Positions 42,539 through 52,249 of a stretch of DNA of 62,450 nucleotides are shown piece by piece. A program made the position numbers and the translations under genes. The DNA lies in contig CAYOFP010000010.1 in NCBI GenBank assembly GCA_964403505.1, forward strand, positions 1-62,450, given 5' to 3'. Position 1 is the stretch's first letter. Every line of letters begins with the position of its first letter. The DNA comes from CAKSEI01 sp964403505 (GTDB taxonomy: Bacteria; Bacillota; Clostridia; Oscillospirales; CAG-272). A model generated the notes under the pieces. That model was not told where the DNA came from. It did no database searches and was given only the letters and a program-made list of their open reading frames with translations.

Positions 42539-43240
42539 TTAGATCAGTCCCGTGACAAAATCATATATAAAATACACCGGGACGGAAACGAATATCGCAG
42601 GGACGAGATTCATTACCTTTATCTTCGTCGCACCTATCATATTGAGTCCGAGGCCTGCTATGATGATAGAGCCTACACAGGCGATGAGAGCGGTCAGCGG
42701 ATCTGTCATATAAGGGCCGACGACCGACGCCAGCACCTCAAAAAAACCTTGATATACAAATATCACCGGACAGGAAAATATCACGCCGAACCCGAATCGG
42801 GAGGTGAAGACGATCGCCATTACTCCGTCGAGCAGAGCTTTTGTATAGATCGTGCTATGGTCGCCGAGTCCGCTCTGTACAGAGCCGACGATCGCCATCG
42901 CCCCCACGCAGAAAAGCAGGCTCGCTGTTACGAATGCATCGGAAACAGACGAGTTTCCCTGCGTCTTCATTTTGTCCTGTATTCTGTCGCCGAGACGCCG
43001 AAGCATTGCGTCGAGGTCGAGAAGTGCGCCGATCACAGCCCCGATCGCCATGGAAATGATAACGGCGAGTATTTTCGCATCGACCAGCGCTCCCTGAATG
43101 CCGATATACATCGTACAAAGTCCGAGACCTTTTTGCATAAGGTCGCTCACTCTGTCGGGAATACCCTTACCGATGATAAGGCCGATCCCCGTACCGAGCG
43201 CAACTGTCGCAACATTGACAAGTGTTCCCTGTAAAATCAT
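42539..43240 (-). CDS. DUF554 family membrane protein (YdfK-like)
   Basis: A 233-residue integral membrane protein with about six or seven hydrophobic segments. The N-terminal LVNVATVALGTGIGLIIGKGIP and the Gly-rich IGIQGALVD are hallmarks of DUF554, a family often described as putative transporters with no fixed substrate. It starts inside the stop of the PHP gene (ATGA) and is the last gene of the V-ATPase operon. Why it is attached to this operon is unknown. Confidence 0.85.
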   Translation of the reverse strand: MILQGTLVNVATVALGTGIGLIIGKGIPDRVSDLMQKGLGLCTMYIGIQGALVDAKILAVIISMAIGAVIGALLDLDAMLRRLGDRIQDKMKTQGNSSVSDAFVTASLLFCVGAMAIVGSVQSGLGDHSTIYTKALLDGVMAIVFTSRFGFGVIFSCPVIFVYQGFFEVLASVVGPYMTDPLTALIACVGSIIIAGLGLNMIGATKIKVMNLVPAIFVSVPVYFIYDFVTGLI

Positions 43241-43992
43241 CTTCCTTTTAATTCTTTCTGTATCGTAAGTTCTTTTCTCAGTTTATTATAATCGAGATTA
43301 CATATCAGCTCGGCGGGGAAATCGACCTCATTGAGTATTTTATATCCGTTTTCAAAAGCGCCGATAAAATCCGTGATGTGCGCATCGCTGTTTACAATAA
43401 CGGGACAGCCGAAGTCCTTACAAAGCATGAGCTGTTTCTTTATCATATCCCAGTATCCACGTGAGAGGCTCGTGACATTCAGCTCTATAAACGTATGGTT
43501 CTGCGCCGCTGCGAGCACGACCGTCGTCAGATCAAAATCCGCCCAGACCCGCTCGGGATGACCGAGGGTAGTTACTCTCGGGTCGGCGACAGCGCCGAGG
43601 AACATATCCGTTATCTCATCATAGCTTCCCACTCTGTCCTCGGGCGGAAAATGCGGAGAAGCAATGATGATATCGCTCTTCTCGCAGAGCAGATCGAGCG
43701 CCGTTTTCTCGCTGTCATAAGGAACGTTATAAAAGGCGATATGCCCCTTATAGTCAACAAAATCGACCTCTGCGCCCCGCAGGACGTGCACGCCATACAT
43801 CGTATCGTTTATCTCCTGAGCGAGGATCGCATTGACCGATTCCTCAAACTGCGACATTTTATGCGAGCAATGATCGGTGATCGCTATGGCCTCGAGCCCG
43901 GCGTCGTGCGCTGCTATGACGCACTCCTCGATGGTCGGCGTCGCATGAACGCTGGTCACCGTATGGATATGGGTGTCTGTTTTAATCTGCAT
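43237..43992 (-). CDS. PHP-domain phosphatase (YcdX-like)
   Basis: A 251-residue protein of the PHP superfamily with a full set of metal-binding motifs: DTHIHT, AITDHCSHKM, RGAEVDFVD, ASPHFPPEDR, LGHPERVW and VNSDAHITDF. This is the YcdX-like trinuclear type, expected to hydrolyse phosphate monoesters. It resembles the PHP protein at 1917-2786 only in the metal motifs. It overlaps the V-ATPase subunit D gene upstream by 11 nt and DUF554 downstream by 4 nt, so it is firmly within the operon. Confidence 0.88.
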   Translation of the reverse strand: MQIKTDTHIHTVTSVHATPTIEECVIAAHDAGLEAIAITDHCSHKMSQFEESVNAILAQEINDTMYGVHVLRGAEVDFVDYKGHIAFYNVPYDSEKTALDLLCEKSDIIIASPHFPPEDRVGSYDEITDMFLGAVADPRVTTLGHPERVWADFDLTTVVLAAAQNHTFIELNVTSLSRGYWDMIKKQLMLCKDFGCPVIVNSDAHITDFIGAFENGYKILNEVDFPAELICNLDYNKLRKELTIQKELKGR

Positions 43993-44599
43993 TTTTTCTT
44001 TCCTTTACTACCTTTTGCGTCGTGAATTCCTCACGCTCCTTTTCCTCGAGGTAGTCGCTGATATATTTTTCCGTTTCGGAAAGTCCCGGGATAACGACAT
44101 TTTTTAAGGCGTTCGCACGCTTCTGCGTCTGCTTTATCGCATTGGCGAGACGGTATACCCCGCTCTCTATCTGCGCCATTTCGCATATGAGGTCTCTCAC
44201 CTCGCAAAATGCCACATAAGCCTCATCAAAGGATTCGTCGGTATCGTGCATACCGTACGGCGGATGCTCGGGCGGAGCGCCGTGCGTCACCTCGGGTATC
44301 TCGATACCCATGACGCTGCGGTACCGCACACCGATATCATCCCGCTCGGGTATGCTCGAAAGCACCGCCATGACCGAACGCTGTCCGCATGAGATATTCG
44401 CCTTTGCCAGCGCTTCATACGCACGGGAATAGGTGGACTGTATTTTTGAGCGCACCTCTTTCACATTGTCCATCATCTTCATCATCTCACGCATCATGAT
44501 CGTGCGCTTGCGATCGAGCAGGTCATAGCCGAGCGAGGCAAGGGAGAGAGACTTCCTTGTCTGTATTAAATTGCTTTTCGTCGGAAAAACAGTTGCCAT
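43982..44599 (-). CDS. ntpD: V-type ATP synthase subunit D
   Basis: A 205-residue central-stalk protein that transmits rotation between the A3B3 head and the membrane ring. The start TKSNLIQTRKSLSLASLGYDLLDRKR and the C-terminal RLANAIKQTQKRANALKNVVIPGL with IPG are diagnostic of subunit D. Long helical (coiled-coil) stretches fill both ends. It starts 2 nt after subunit B, the usual place in V-type operons. Confidence 0.95.
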   Translation of the reverse strand: MATVFPTKSNLIQTRKSLSLASLGYDLLDRKRTIMMREMMKMMDNVKEVRSKIQSTYSRAYEALAKANISCGQRSVMAVLSSIPERDDIGVRYRSVMGIEIPEVTHGAPPEHPPYGMHDTDESFDEAYVAFCEVRDLICEMAQIESGVYRLANAIKQTQKRANALKNVVIPGLSETEKYISDYLEEKEREEFTTQKVVKERKNAD

Positions 44600-44601
44600 T
44601 T

Positions 44602-45963
44602 TTATTCCTTATAATATTTATCGAGCGTTTCGTCATCTATACGGTCGAGCGCCTCACGGGGAAGCGTGCGCAACAGCCGCCAGCCGAGATCGAGCGTCTC
44701 GTCCATGCTCCTCGAGTCGCCCTGACCCTGCGCCAAAAACTGCTCCTCGAATAATCTGCCGAAGGAGATATATTTCTTATCCTCATAAGACAGATCCTCC
44801 TCGCCTACAACGCTGGCAAGGGAGCGTGCCTCCTGCACCTTTGCATACGATGCATACAGCTGGTTTGAAAGCGGCTGGTGATCGGCACGTGTATACTCTG
44901 CGCCGATTCCGTCCTTCATCAGTCGGGATAATGACATTAATATGGATACCGGCGGATAGACACCCGACGCCGAAAGAGCACGGTCGAGCACGATCTGCCC
45001 CTCGGTGATATACCCGGTCAGGTCGGGGACCGGATGGGTGATATCATCATTCGGCATCGTGAGTATCGGTATCTGCGTGACAGAGCCTGCGAGTCCCTTT
45101 ATCTTTCCCGCTCTCTCATAAAGAGAAGCAAGGTCGGAATAGAGGTATCCCGGGTAACCCTTTCTGCCCGGGATCTCGCCCATCGCTGACGACACCTCAC
45201 GAAGCGCCTCGGCATATGAGGTCATATCGGTCATGATAACGAGGACGTCCATGCCCTTTTCAAATGCGAGATACTCCGCCGCAGTCAGTGCACAGCGAGG
45301 TGTGGTGATCCTCTCTGTGATCGGGTCGTTCGCAAGGTTCAAAAACATGACCGTGCGTGATAGTGCGCCCGTCTCCTCAAAAGAACGGCGGAAATAGTCT
45401 GCGACATCGTTTTTAACGCCCATTGCGGCAAATACGATGCAATAGTCGCCGTTTGTAATATTCGCCTGACGTGCGATCTGCACGGCAAGCTCGTTATGCG
45501 GCATACCTGCGCCCGAAAAAATCGGGAGCTTCTGCCCCTTGATCAGCGTGACGAGTCCGTCAATAGATGAAATGCCCGTGCCGATATAATCATGCGGATA
45601 ATCACGTGAAACAGGGTTGATCGCAAGGCCGTTGATATTTAACTTCTTTTCGGGATAGATCTCACCGTAGCCGTCAATGGGTCTGCCCACACCGTCAAAT
45701 ACACGGCCGAGCATCCCTTTCGATAACGAAAGCTCCATCGGCCTTCCCGTCAGACGTGTGCTGGTGTTATCGAGCGAAATGCCCGACGTACCCTCAAAGA
45801 CCTGAACGACCACACGCTCGCCGTCGACCGTGATTATCTTTCCGAGGCGCTCGCCGCCTGCGACCTTGATCCGCACGAGCTCGTCATAGCCCGCTCCCCG
45901 TACTCCGTCGAGAACGATAAGAGGCCCGTTTATTTCCCGTAGTCCTACAAATTCTATACTCAA
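44602..45963 (-). CDS. ntpB: V-type ATP synthase subunit B
   Basis: A 453-residue non-catalytic nucleotide-binding subunit of the V1 head. It begins IEFVGLREINGPLIVLDGV and carries FSGAGMPHNELAVQIARQ in place of a Walker A loop, as regulatory B subunits do. PGRKGYPGYLYSDLASLYERAG and the C-terminal LGWRLLRTLPREALDRI are typical. The length is normal. It lies 2 nt downstream of subunit A. Confidence 0.96.
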   Translation of the reverse strand: MSIEFVGLREINGPLIVLDGVRGAGYDELVRIKVAGGERLGKIITVDGERVVVQVFEGTSGISLDNTSTRLTGRPMELSLSKGMLGRVFDGVGRPIDGYGEIYPEKKLNINGLAINPVSRDYPHDYIGTGISSIDGLVTLIKGQKLPIFSGAGMPHNELAVQIARQANITNGDYCIVFAAMGVKNDVADYFRRSFEETGALSRTVMFLNLANDPITERITTPRCALTAAEYLAFEKGMDVLVIMTDMTSYAEALREVSSAMGEIPGRKGYPGYLYSDLASLYERAGKIKGLAGSVTQIPILTMPNDDITHPVPDLTGYITEGQIVLDRALSASGVYPPVSILMSLSRLMKDGIGAEYTRADHQPLSNQLYASYAKVQEARSLASVVGEEDLSYEDKKYISFGRLFEEQFLAQGQGDSRSMDETLDLGWRLLRTLPREALDRIDDETLDKYYKE

Positions 45964-45965
45964 AT

Positions 45966-47735
45966 TTATTCCCTCGTATACGACAGCGCAAGCTCCTCGA
46001 GCGCCTTCGTAATATCCTTCATTATTCTTTCAGCCGCATCCTCATCATCGTTCGGCAGATCGAATTTCAGCTTGATCAGCTTCTCAAATACACCCGTTTT
46101 TGCAATAACGGATACGGGTATCTGCGATTTGGTGAGCTTTTTCGCCATATCATAGGTGTCGATGATCGCCTTCATCATCAGATACTGCTTCCTTATCGGG
46201 ACATATGCATCGCTCGGGATATATGCATTCTGCTGTAAGAATCCGACACGGATGCATTTCGCTATCTCAAGCGTCAGCTTCTGATCGTTCGCTAAAAGGT
46301 CGCTGCCGATGAGCTTAACGATCTCCATGAGGCGATCCTCCTCCTGCAATATTGCGCCGAAGCGGACACGGAGCGCCGAGAAATCGGGCGCAACGGTATG
46401 ATCAAACCAAGGCGAAAGCTCGCCCTGATATTCGCTGTATGAGTTGATCCAGTTGACCGCAGGATAGTGCCTTGCATACGCAAGGGACTTATCAAGCGCC
46501 CAGAAACAACGGATAAAGCGTTTGGTATTCTGCGTGACAGGCTCGGAAAAGTCGCTTCCCTGCGGCGAGACCGCACCGATGATGGTGACCGACGCTTTAT
46601 CGCCCGATAGGGTGCGCATGTATCCTGCCCTCTCATAAAACGCCGAGAGCCGTGACGGCAGATAAGCAGGAAATCCTTCCTCTGCCGGCATCTCCTCGAG
46701 TCGTCCGGATATCTCACGCAGAGCCTCTGCCCACCGTGATGTGGAATCCGCCATGACAGCGACGTCATACCCCATGTCACGGTAATACTCTGCGATCGTA
46801 ACGCCTGTATAGATAGACGCCTCACGTGCCGCAACCGGCATATTCGACGTATTTGCGATCAGCACCGTCCGCTCGAGCATGCTTCTGCCCGTTTTCGGGT
46901 CAACGAGCTCGGAAAACTCGGTGAGCACCTGCGTCATCTCGTTTCCTCGCTCGCCGCAGCCGATATACACGATGATATCTGCGGCAGACCATTTTGCAAG
47001 CTGATGCTGGAGCATGGTTTTTCCCGTGCCGAAACCGCCCGGGATCGCCGCCGCACCGCCCTTTGCTATTGGGAACATAGTGTCTATGATCCTCTGCCCC
47101 GTCACGAGCGGCTCATCCGAGAGCATTCTGCGCTCGACCGGCCTCGGCTCACGGATCGGCTGATATGTGACAGAGTTAAGGGACACAATCCCCTTTTCGG
47201 TCTTTACGGCGATGAGCTCGTCGAGTACGGTATATTCACCGCTCGGCACTGCACGCACGATCTCGCCCGTTACATCAGGCGGCACGACCATGCGGTGCTC
47301 AATGGAATCGGTCTCGGGACAGGAGGCATAAATATCGCCCGTCTTTACCGTATCGCCTGTCTTTACTCTGACTGTGATATTCCATTTCTTTGCACAGTCA
47401 ACCGTCGGGATATTGACGCCTGCACCGATGAAAGCGCCTGTCTCCGCCTCGATCTTATCAAGGGGTCTGCCGATGCCGTCATATATTCCGGCAAGAAGTC
47501 CGGGTGCGAGCATACAGCGCATGGGGTTTCCCGTCGCCTCGACAGGCTCGCCGGGCTTAAGCGATGTGGTGCTCTCGTATACCTGCACGGTAGCAGCTTT
47601 GTCAGTGATACCGATGACCTCGCCGATCAGGTGGTTTTCACCGACATATACCATCTCCATCATGGACAGACCCGTGCTTCCCGGTATGGTGACGACAGGA
47701 CCGTTGATTCCCTGTATTTTCAGTTCGTTTGTCAT
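45966..47735 (-). CDS. ntpA: V-type ATP synthase catalytic subunit A
   Basis: A 589-residue catalytic subunit. The Walker A loop is intact (IPGGFGTGKTMLQHQ, near residue 235), with the catalytic-type IGCGERGNEMT and MADSTSRWAEALREISGRL. The non-homologous insertion specific to A subunits lies around residues 110-190. It hydrolyses or makes ATP in alternation with subunit B. It starts 1 nt after subunit E. Whether the ion is Na+ or H+ is not decided by this subunit. Confidence 0.97.
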   Translation of the reverse strand: MTNELKIQGINGPVVTIPGSTGLSMMEMVYVGENHLIGEVIGITDKAATVQVYESTTSLKPGEPVEATGNPMRCMLAPGLLAGIYDGIGRPLDKIEAETGAFIGAGVNIPTVDCAKKWNITVRVKTGDTVKTGDIYASCPETDSIEHRMVVPPDVTGEIVRAVPSGEYTVLDELIAVKTEKGIVSLNSVTYQPIREPRPVERRMLSDEPLVTGQRIIDTMFPIAKGGAAAIPGGFGTGKTMLQHQLAKWSAADIIVYIGCGERGNEMTQVLTEFSELVDPKTGRSMLERTVLIANTSNMPVAAREASIYTGVTIAEYYRDMGYDVAVMADSTSRWAEALREISGRLEEMPAEEGFPAYLPSRLSAFYERAGYMRTLSGDKASVTIIGAVSPQGSDFSEPVTQNTKRFIRCFWALDKSLAYARHYPAVNWINSYSEYQGELSPWFDHTVAPDFSALRVRFGAILQEEDRLMEIVKLIGSDLLANDQKLTLEIAKCIRVGFLQQNAYIPSDAYVPIRKQYLMMKAIIDTYDMAKKLTKSQIPVSVIAKTGVFEKLIKLKFDLPNDDEDAAERIMKDITKALEELALSYTRE

Positions 47736-47736
47736 T

Positions 47737-48345
47737 TTATTCGTCCGTTCTTACGTATTTTGCGATATAGAGCATGAGCTCATTACGGCTCTCGGATAAC
47801 TTCTCGTCCAGTGTCTCGTTTATGATGACTCCGCCTGCGTCCGAGCGTGCCGTAAGACCGCCGACAGCGATCGCACCGTCGACCTCGACGCCTGTGCATT
47901 TTTCCCCTGCCGCCGACTTTATTGCATCGGCGAAGCGAAGGTCTGCCTCCCGTACATAAACGGTGAAACGATCGCTAAGGGAAGAGGCTGCCGACTTTGC
48001 AGCTCTGATAAGATACTCTGCATAGCCATCGCCCGCAGTGTATTCACAAAGGAGCTCGCGCGCACGGGCGACCGTCTTTTCTGCGATCCCGTCACGCACC
48101 TTTAAGTATTCCTTGCGCCAATCGAGCGTCGTGCGGGAAAGCTCCGCTGCGGCCGCTGCCTGCGCATCCTTTATCTTTATCTGATATTTTGCTTCCAGCT
48201 CGGCTTTGATTACTGATTTTTCACGCTCTAAAACCGCCTGCTTGCGCTCATAGGCGCCGGCGGCTATTTCGGACGCTTTATCGTTTGCCTCGTTTATCAC
48301 CGTGTCGGTAAACGCCTGAAGCTTTTCTTGGTCAATTAATGGCAT
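47737..48345 (-). CDS. ntpE: V-type ATP synthase subunit E
   Basis: A 202-residue peripheral-stalk protein. The N-terminal half is one long charged helix with heptad character (AYERKQAVLEREKSVIKAEL and following), and the C-terminal half is the globular alpha/beta domain that binds the head. With the short G/H-type subunit at 51935 it forms the stator. It lies between F and A. Confidence 0.88.
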   Translation of the reverse strand: MPLIDQEKLQAFTDTVINEANDKASEIAAGAYERKQAVLEREKSVIKAELEAKYQIKIKDAQAAAAAELSRTTLDWRKEYLKVRDGIAEKTVARARELLCEYTAGDGYAEYLIRAAKSAASSLSDRFTVYVREADLRFADAIKSAAGEKCTGVEVDGAIAVGGLTARSDAGGVIINETLDEKLSESRNELMLYIAKYVRTDE

Positions 48346-48354
48346 ATGATACTC

Positions 48355-48663
48355 CTATATATTCAGTCCGATACCCGAGCGTATGAAATCGCTCATGCCG
48401 TCGCCTGCATCCTCCGAGCCGTGTCTGTCGGGGATGCGTGTGATGATCGGGCGGCTGTGAAGCGACATGAAACGGTCGACCTTTTCTTTTGCGAGCGAAT
48501 ATGCCTTTTCGGTTATGGCGACGATCGCAATATCGCCGCCGGATGCCGCATCGGTAAGCGCCTGCATGACTGCCTCACCCGTATGTGCGACAATTCCCGA
48601 GACGCCCGCCATACGAAGTCCCTCGTATGTCTCGGTATTATCGGATATCAAAAATATTTTCAT
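48355..48663 (-). CDS. ntpG: V-type ATP synthase subunit F
   Basis: A 102-residue central-shaft subunit. It starts MKIFLISDNTETYEGLRMAGV and contains GDIAIVAITEKAYSLAKEKV, both typical of subunit F, which packs against D. Symbol usage varies (ntpG in Enterococcus, atpF elsewhere). It lies 5 nt downstream of subunit K. Confidence 0.9.
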   Translation of the reverse strand: MKIFLISDNTETYEGLRMAGVSGIVAHTGEAVMQALTDAASGGDIAIVAITEKAYSLAKEKVDRFMSLHSRPIITRIPDRHGSEDAGDGMSDFIRSGIGLNI

Positions 48664-48668
48664 CGAAA

Positions 48669-49097
48669 TTAAAGTTTTGAAAGTATCTGGATGGAGATAA
48701 GCAATCCGTAAAGGGCAACACCCTCTGCGAGCGCAACAAATATCAGCGCCTTACCGAAGATATCGGGGTTTTCCGAGAGCGCACCGATCGCAGCAGATGC
48801 AGATGATGCAACTGCAATACCTGCGGCAATACATGAGAAACAGGTCGTAAGAGCTGCGGCGATAAGACCGATCGCATATCCGCTCGAAACATCGGTTGTG
48901 GCAACTGCGGCCTCCTCAGCCTCATCTGCGGCAGTCGACATCACGCCGAAGGAAAACATGCAAATGCATACGGCAAGAACTGCGCATATATTTATGATAA
49001 GTGCGAGCTTTTTGTTTTTTAATACACCCTTTCCTGCTAAAAAGAGAGGTGTCATGGCAAGTGCGAAAAGTGCGATTGCAATAATTGTGGTGATCAT
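48669..49097 (-). CDS. ntpK: V-type ATP synthase subunit K (membrane rotor ring)
   Basis: A 142-residue proteolipid with four hydrophobic helices (about 1-20, 31-54, 73-100 and 116-140). The ion-binding Glu is in the last one (VALAEGVALYG, E125), preceded by the SENPDIFGKALIF element. Only one such Glu is present although there are two hairpins, as in duplicated V-type c subunits. The connecting loop is rich in Ala and Glu. The ring passes Na+ or H+ against subunit I. Confidence 0.93.
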   Translation of the reverse strand: MITTIIAIALFALAMTPLFLAGKGVLKNKKLALIINICAVLAVCICMFSFGVMSTAADEAEEAAVATTDVSSGYAIGLIAAALTTCFSCIAAGIAVASSASAAIGALSENPDIFGKALIFVALAEGVALYGLLISIQILSKL

Positions 49098-49135
49098 TTT
49101 TAAATTTCTCCTGTATATTAATTATTATTTTATAT

Positions 49136-51022
49136 TTACTCTGATATAAATTCTCTGCCCCGTCCGTCATAGAATCTGCCAAAAATCTCGTAGAATTCAA
49201 GGCGGAGCGCCTGGATACATACGATCATTCCCTCAAATCCCGTGACAAAGAGGTTTCCTATCACGATGATGACGGGGTTTTCTCCGCTTGTCGTCTGTGC
49301 GAGCAGGAAGATGACGCTCATCATACCGACATGGTTCAGGGCGAATGCGCCGAGTCTGATGTATGATATCGTGTTGGTAACGAAGGACAGCGCCGTCTCA
49401 AACATATCGAATACGCTCTCGAGCAGGTAGTCGACCCATGTGGTCGGCACTAACTTTTTCCTTCGCTTCATCAGGGATGCGAGCGGCACGCGCATTATGA
49501 TAAATGCGACCGCCACGACGATGACGAGAATGAGGATAAGATCGGGGATCCCTATCTTTACAAAATTCATCATACCGAGTATCAGCACGATCACCGCCCA
49601 ATATAACACAAGCGATGATACGCTGTTGTTGGAAAACAGAGCCTTTGCAAGATCCCCCTGCCTGATGCCGTTTATGATATTCATGATGATCGACACTGAT
49701 ATCATAACGATGCCGATGCCTACTGCGGCAAACAGCGTGATATTCGTATTTGCGCCCTCATTTACCTTGAAACCGAACGGGAGCAGGTCCTCATAGCCGA
49801 AAACAGAACCGTAAAAGAATCCGAACGCCATGGATGTAATGCCGACACGGGTTAGGATCCTGCCGATAAACATCTTTTTCGCATACCACATGATAAGTCC
49901 TGCGGCGATGATCAGCGCACCCTGCCCCACATCGCCGAACATAATGCCGAAAAAGAGCATATAGGATAGTGCGACGAGCGGTGTCGGGTCGAGCTCGTTA
50001 TACGACGGCAGGCCGTACATTCTGACATATTCCTCAAAAGGACGGAAGAACCATGCGTTTTTCAGTTTCGTCGGAGGCATCACACGTGCCTCGGGATCGG
50101 GATCGTCAACGCTCACCTCTATGCCCGAATAGGAGCACAGATCCTTTGCCACCGCATCCGCCTTCGCAGACTCGGCATAACCGCACAATAAGAACCCGTC
50201 CGGCGTCAGGAGCGCTTTACTCTTTACCTTAAACTGCTTTTCATACAGCAAAAGCGCATTGTAATAGCCGTTAAGCTCATCGCAAATCGAGTCGCTGTAC
50301 GCCTTTTTCTCTGAAAGAGCTTTCTCGTATTCGGCTTTTGCTTCCTTCAGATCCTCTTTTATTTTCTCATACGCCTCCTTCGGCGTACCGTGCGCTCTGT
50401 TTGATATCGAGACACGCTCGAAGCTCATTGTGCTGAACAGTGCATCTACCATCGGCGCACGTGAGGTCGGGACGATATACATACCCCATACCTCGTTTTT
50501 ATCCTTTGAGGAAACGAAAAAGAAATAGTTGTCCTTTTCCTCCGAGTACCTGTCGAGCGCCTCGAAATTATCATTCGGCATATGTCCGAAGCGGAAGCGG
50601 AAATACTCGAGCGAGAACATCGCATCTAGCGGAATATCCGTATTGATCATATGATTGAGCTGGGCGAGCATCTTCTCATCGTCTTTGATCCTGCTCTCGA
50701 GCGCAGCACATGCATCTCCGAGCACAGCACATCGCACCTGTTTCTCTGCGATCCTCGGAGCGAGCTCCTCGAAGCTGCCAGTAGGCACGCTCCCGCCTTT
50801 ACCTAACTCCACGCCTGCGCTCTCTGCAAGAGCCCGAAGTGAGACGAGAGCCCCTGCATACGGGTCAGACTCGTTTACCGTTGTACACCCTGCAGTGCTG
50901 CGAACGATATCGGCGGCATTTTCCGGCGCGAAATCAACGTTTGCCGCCGCACGGGAGGCCGCCGCATCGAGGCTGTCGCGCGGTCCTTTTATCTTTATTA
51001 CCTTCAGTTTTACTACCGACAT
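49136..51022 (-). CDS. ntpI: V-type ATP synthase subunit I (a subunit)
   Basis: A 628-residue membrane subunit. The N-terminal cytoplasmic half (about 1-340) has the V_ATPase_I fold with coiled-coil segments that contact the peripheral stalks. The C-terminal half has seven or eight transmembrane helices beginning with VALSYMLFFGIMFGDVGQGA and containing NTISYIRLGAFALNHVGM, where the conserved Arg faces the rotor Glu. It overlaps subunit C upstream by 10 nt. Confidence 0.94.
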   Translation of the reverse strand: MSVVKLKVIKIKGPRDSLDAAASRAAANVDFAPENAADIVRSTAGCTTVNESDPYAGALVSLRALAESAGVELGKGGSVPTGSFEELAPRIAEKQVRCAVLGDACAALESRIKDDEKMLAQLNHMINTDIPLDAMFSLEYFRFRFGHMPNDNFEALDRYSEEKDNYFFFVSSKDKNEVWGMYIVPTSRAPMVDALFSTMSFERVSISNRAHGTPKEAYEKIKEDLKEAKAEYEKALSEKKAYSDSICDELNGYYNALLLYEKQFKVKSKALLTPDGFLLCGYAESAKADAVAKDLCSYSGIEVSVDDPDPEARVMPPTKLKNAWFFRPFEEYVRMYGLPSYNELDPTPLVALSYMLFFGIMFGDVGQGALIIAAGLIMWYAKKMFIGRILTRVGITSMAFGFFYGSVFGYEDLLPFGFKVNEGANTNITLFAAVGIGIVMISVSIIMNIINGIRQGDLAKALFSNNSVSSLVLYWAVIVLILGMMNFVKIGIPDLILILVIVVAVAFIIMRVPLASLMKRRKKLVPTTWVDYLLESVFDMFETALSFVTNTISYIRLGAFALNHVGMMSVIFLLAQTTSGENPVIIVIGNLFVTGFEGMIVCIQALRLEFYEIFGRFYDGRGREFISE

Positions 51023-51942
51023 ATAATACTCTCCATTATCACATCTTTGCTTATGCCGTATCTGATTCCCTCTGTCAGATGTATCATATTTTTAAATTCA
51101 TTTTCGGCTATCATTACGAGCGCCACTGCAACTGCCATGCTGTTTTTGCCCGTGTGAAGCTCGCCAACGCATATATCGTACATTTCCCTCTCGGCAGATA
51201 AAGCGCCTTTTTTTCGCTTTTTCACGGCGCCGCCGTCCTCTAAAATACCGGAGGCCTTTGTCTGCTCGACCGAAAAGCCGTACTTTTCCGCCCTCTTTTT
51301 CGCCTTTTCTTTGATCAGAAGCGAACGGGTGCGGTACAGGGTGCGCACTGCCTCCCTGCTTTTTTTATCAAGAGAGTCAATGCACGCTCCGTACAGCTCA
51401 TCGTAATACTCGCCATACCATATCGCCTCGAGCCGGGAGATATCCGGCTTTTCCTTTGAAAGCTCGGAGAGCGCCGCCGAGTGATACTTCGTATCTTTCA
51501 GTACGGATATGATCTCCTTGTTACTCTTACAGGTGACGAGCCGCACGAAATCGATCCGGGAATATTTGCGCATATAGTCGGGAACGGCGGTATATATCTC
51601 GCCATCCTGACAGACTAAAAGATATAATACCCTTACAAGATATCGTATCTCATATTCCTCGGCTATTTTTTTCAGAAACGCCGCCGGACGTCCGCCCGCA
51701 AAAGCACACAGCCGCACGATCAGGTCAAAATACCTGTGCGCTGCGGCGTACTCGATAAACGAACGGTTGATACTCTTCAGATCGACACCGTCGAATACAT
51801 CACGGTATCCGCTCATCTCGGATAGGCGCTCCGCCTCAGATATGAGCGATCCGCTTGAAGCGAGGTGCTCATAATCGTGAAGCTTCAGCATACCTCCGTA
51901 TGCCGCACGGCATTTGGCGCATAACGCCTCGTAATCAAACAT
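51013..51942 (-). CDS. ntpC: V-type ATP synthase subunit C
   Basis: A 309-residue, all-helical subunit (yeast d type) that couples the central shaft to the rotor ring. It was assigned from its position between the stator subunit and subunit I, its length (usual about 330), and repeated motifs such as YIEYAAAHRYFDLIVR... and EIRYLVRVLYLLVCQDGEI. The sequence is weakly conserved in this family, so confidence is lower than for A and B. It overlaps the neighbouring genes by 8 and 10 nt. Confidence 0.82.
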   Translation of the reverse strand: MFDYEALCAKCRAAYGGMLKLHDYEHLASSGSLISEAERLSEMSGYRDVFDGVDLKSINRSFIEYAAAHRYFDLIVRLCAFAGGRPAAFLKKIAEEYEIRYLVRVLYLLVCQDGEIYTAVPDYMRKYSRIDFVRLVTCKSNKEIISVLKDTKYHSAALSELSKEKPDISRLEAIWYGEYYDELYGACIDSLDKKSREAVRTLYRTRSLLIKEKAKKRAEKYGFSVEQTKASGILEDGGAVKKRKKGALSAEREMYDICVGELHTGKNSMAVAVALVMIAENEFKNMIHLTEGIRYGISKDVIMESIICR

Positions 51943-52249
51943 CGCCCTTCACACTCTCTGCGAGACGCTGTGCCCACTCTTCTCCGTGCTTCGCATGTGC
52001 TGCGAGCAAAAGCTCGCTCGCCTGCGAGGTTTCAGTACTCACCTTATCGCAGTTCTTTTTCAGGGTATCGTTTATCTGTGCTATCTTTGCATCCGCCGCC
52101 ACTCCGAGCTTCTCCTCGAGCTTATCACGGTACCTGCCGAGTTCGAGCTCGATCTGCTCGGGAAGACCCTCGCTTGCCGCCTCCGCCTGAGCGACGATAT
52201 CCTTTGCCTTATTTTCTATATCTACTATACGGTTAATAATATTTTCCAT
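51935..52249 (-). CDS. V-type ATP synthase subunit G/H (peripheral stalk)
   Basis: A 104-residue, highly charged helical protein with a long predicted coiled coil (NKAKDIVAQAEAASEGLPEQ and onward). It heads the ATPase block and fits the G/H stalk subunit that pairs with E. It starts by sharing the A of its ATG with the stop of the UPF0210 gene (TGATG). Confidence 0.75.
   Translation of the reverse strand: MENIINRIVDIENKAKDIVAQAEAASEGLPEQIELELGRYRDKLEEKLGVAADAKIAQINDTLKKNCDKVSTETSQASELLLAAHAKHGEEWAQRLAESVKGDV

Noticed and set aside
42521..43234. Long plus-strand ORF opposite the DUF554 gene
   Set aside because: It is the shadow of a well-supported membrane protein gene; composition is Arg/His-rich and there is no ribosome site.
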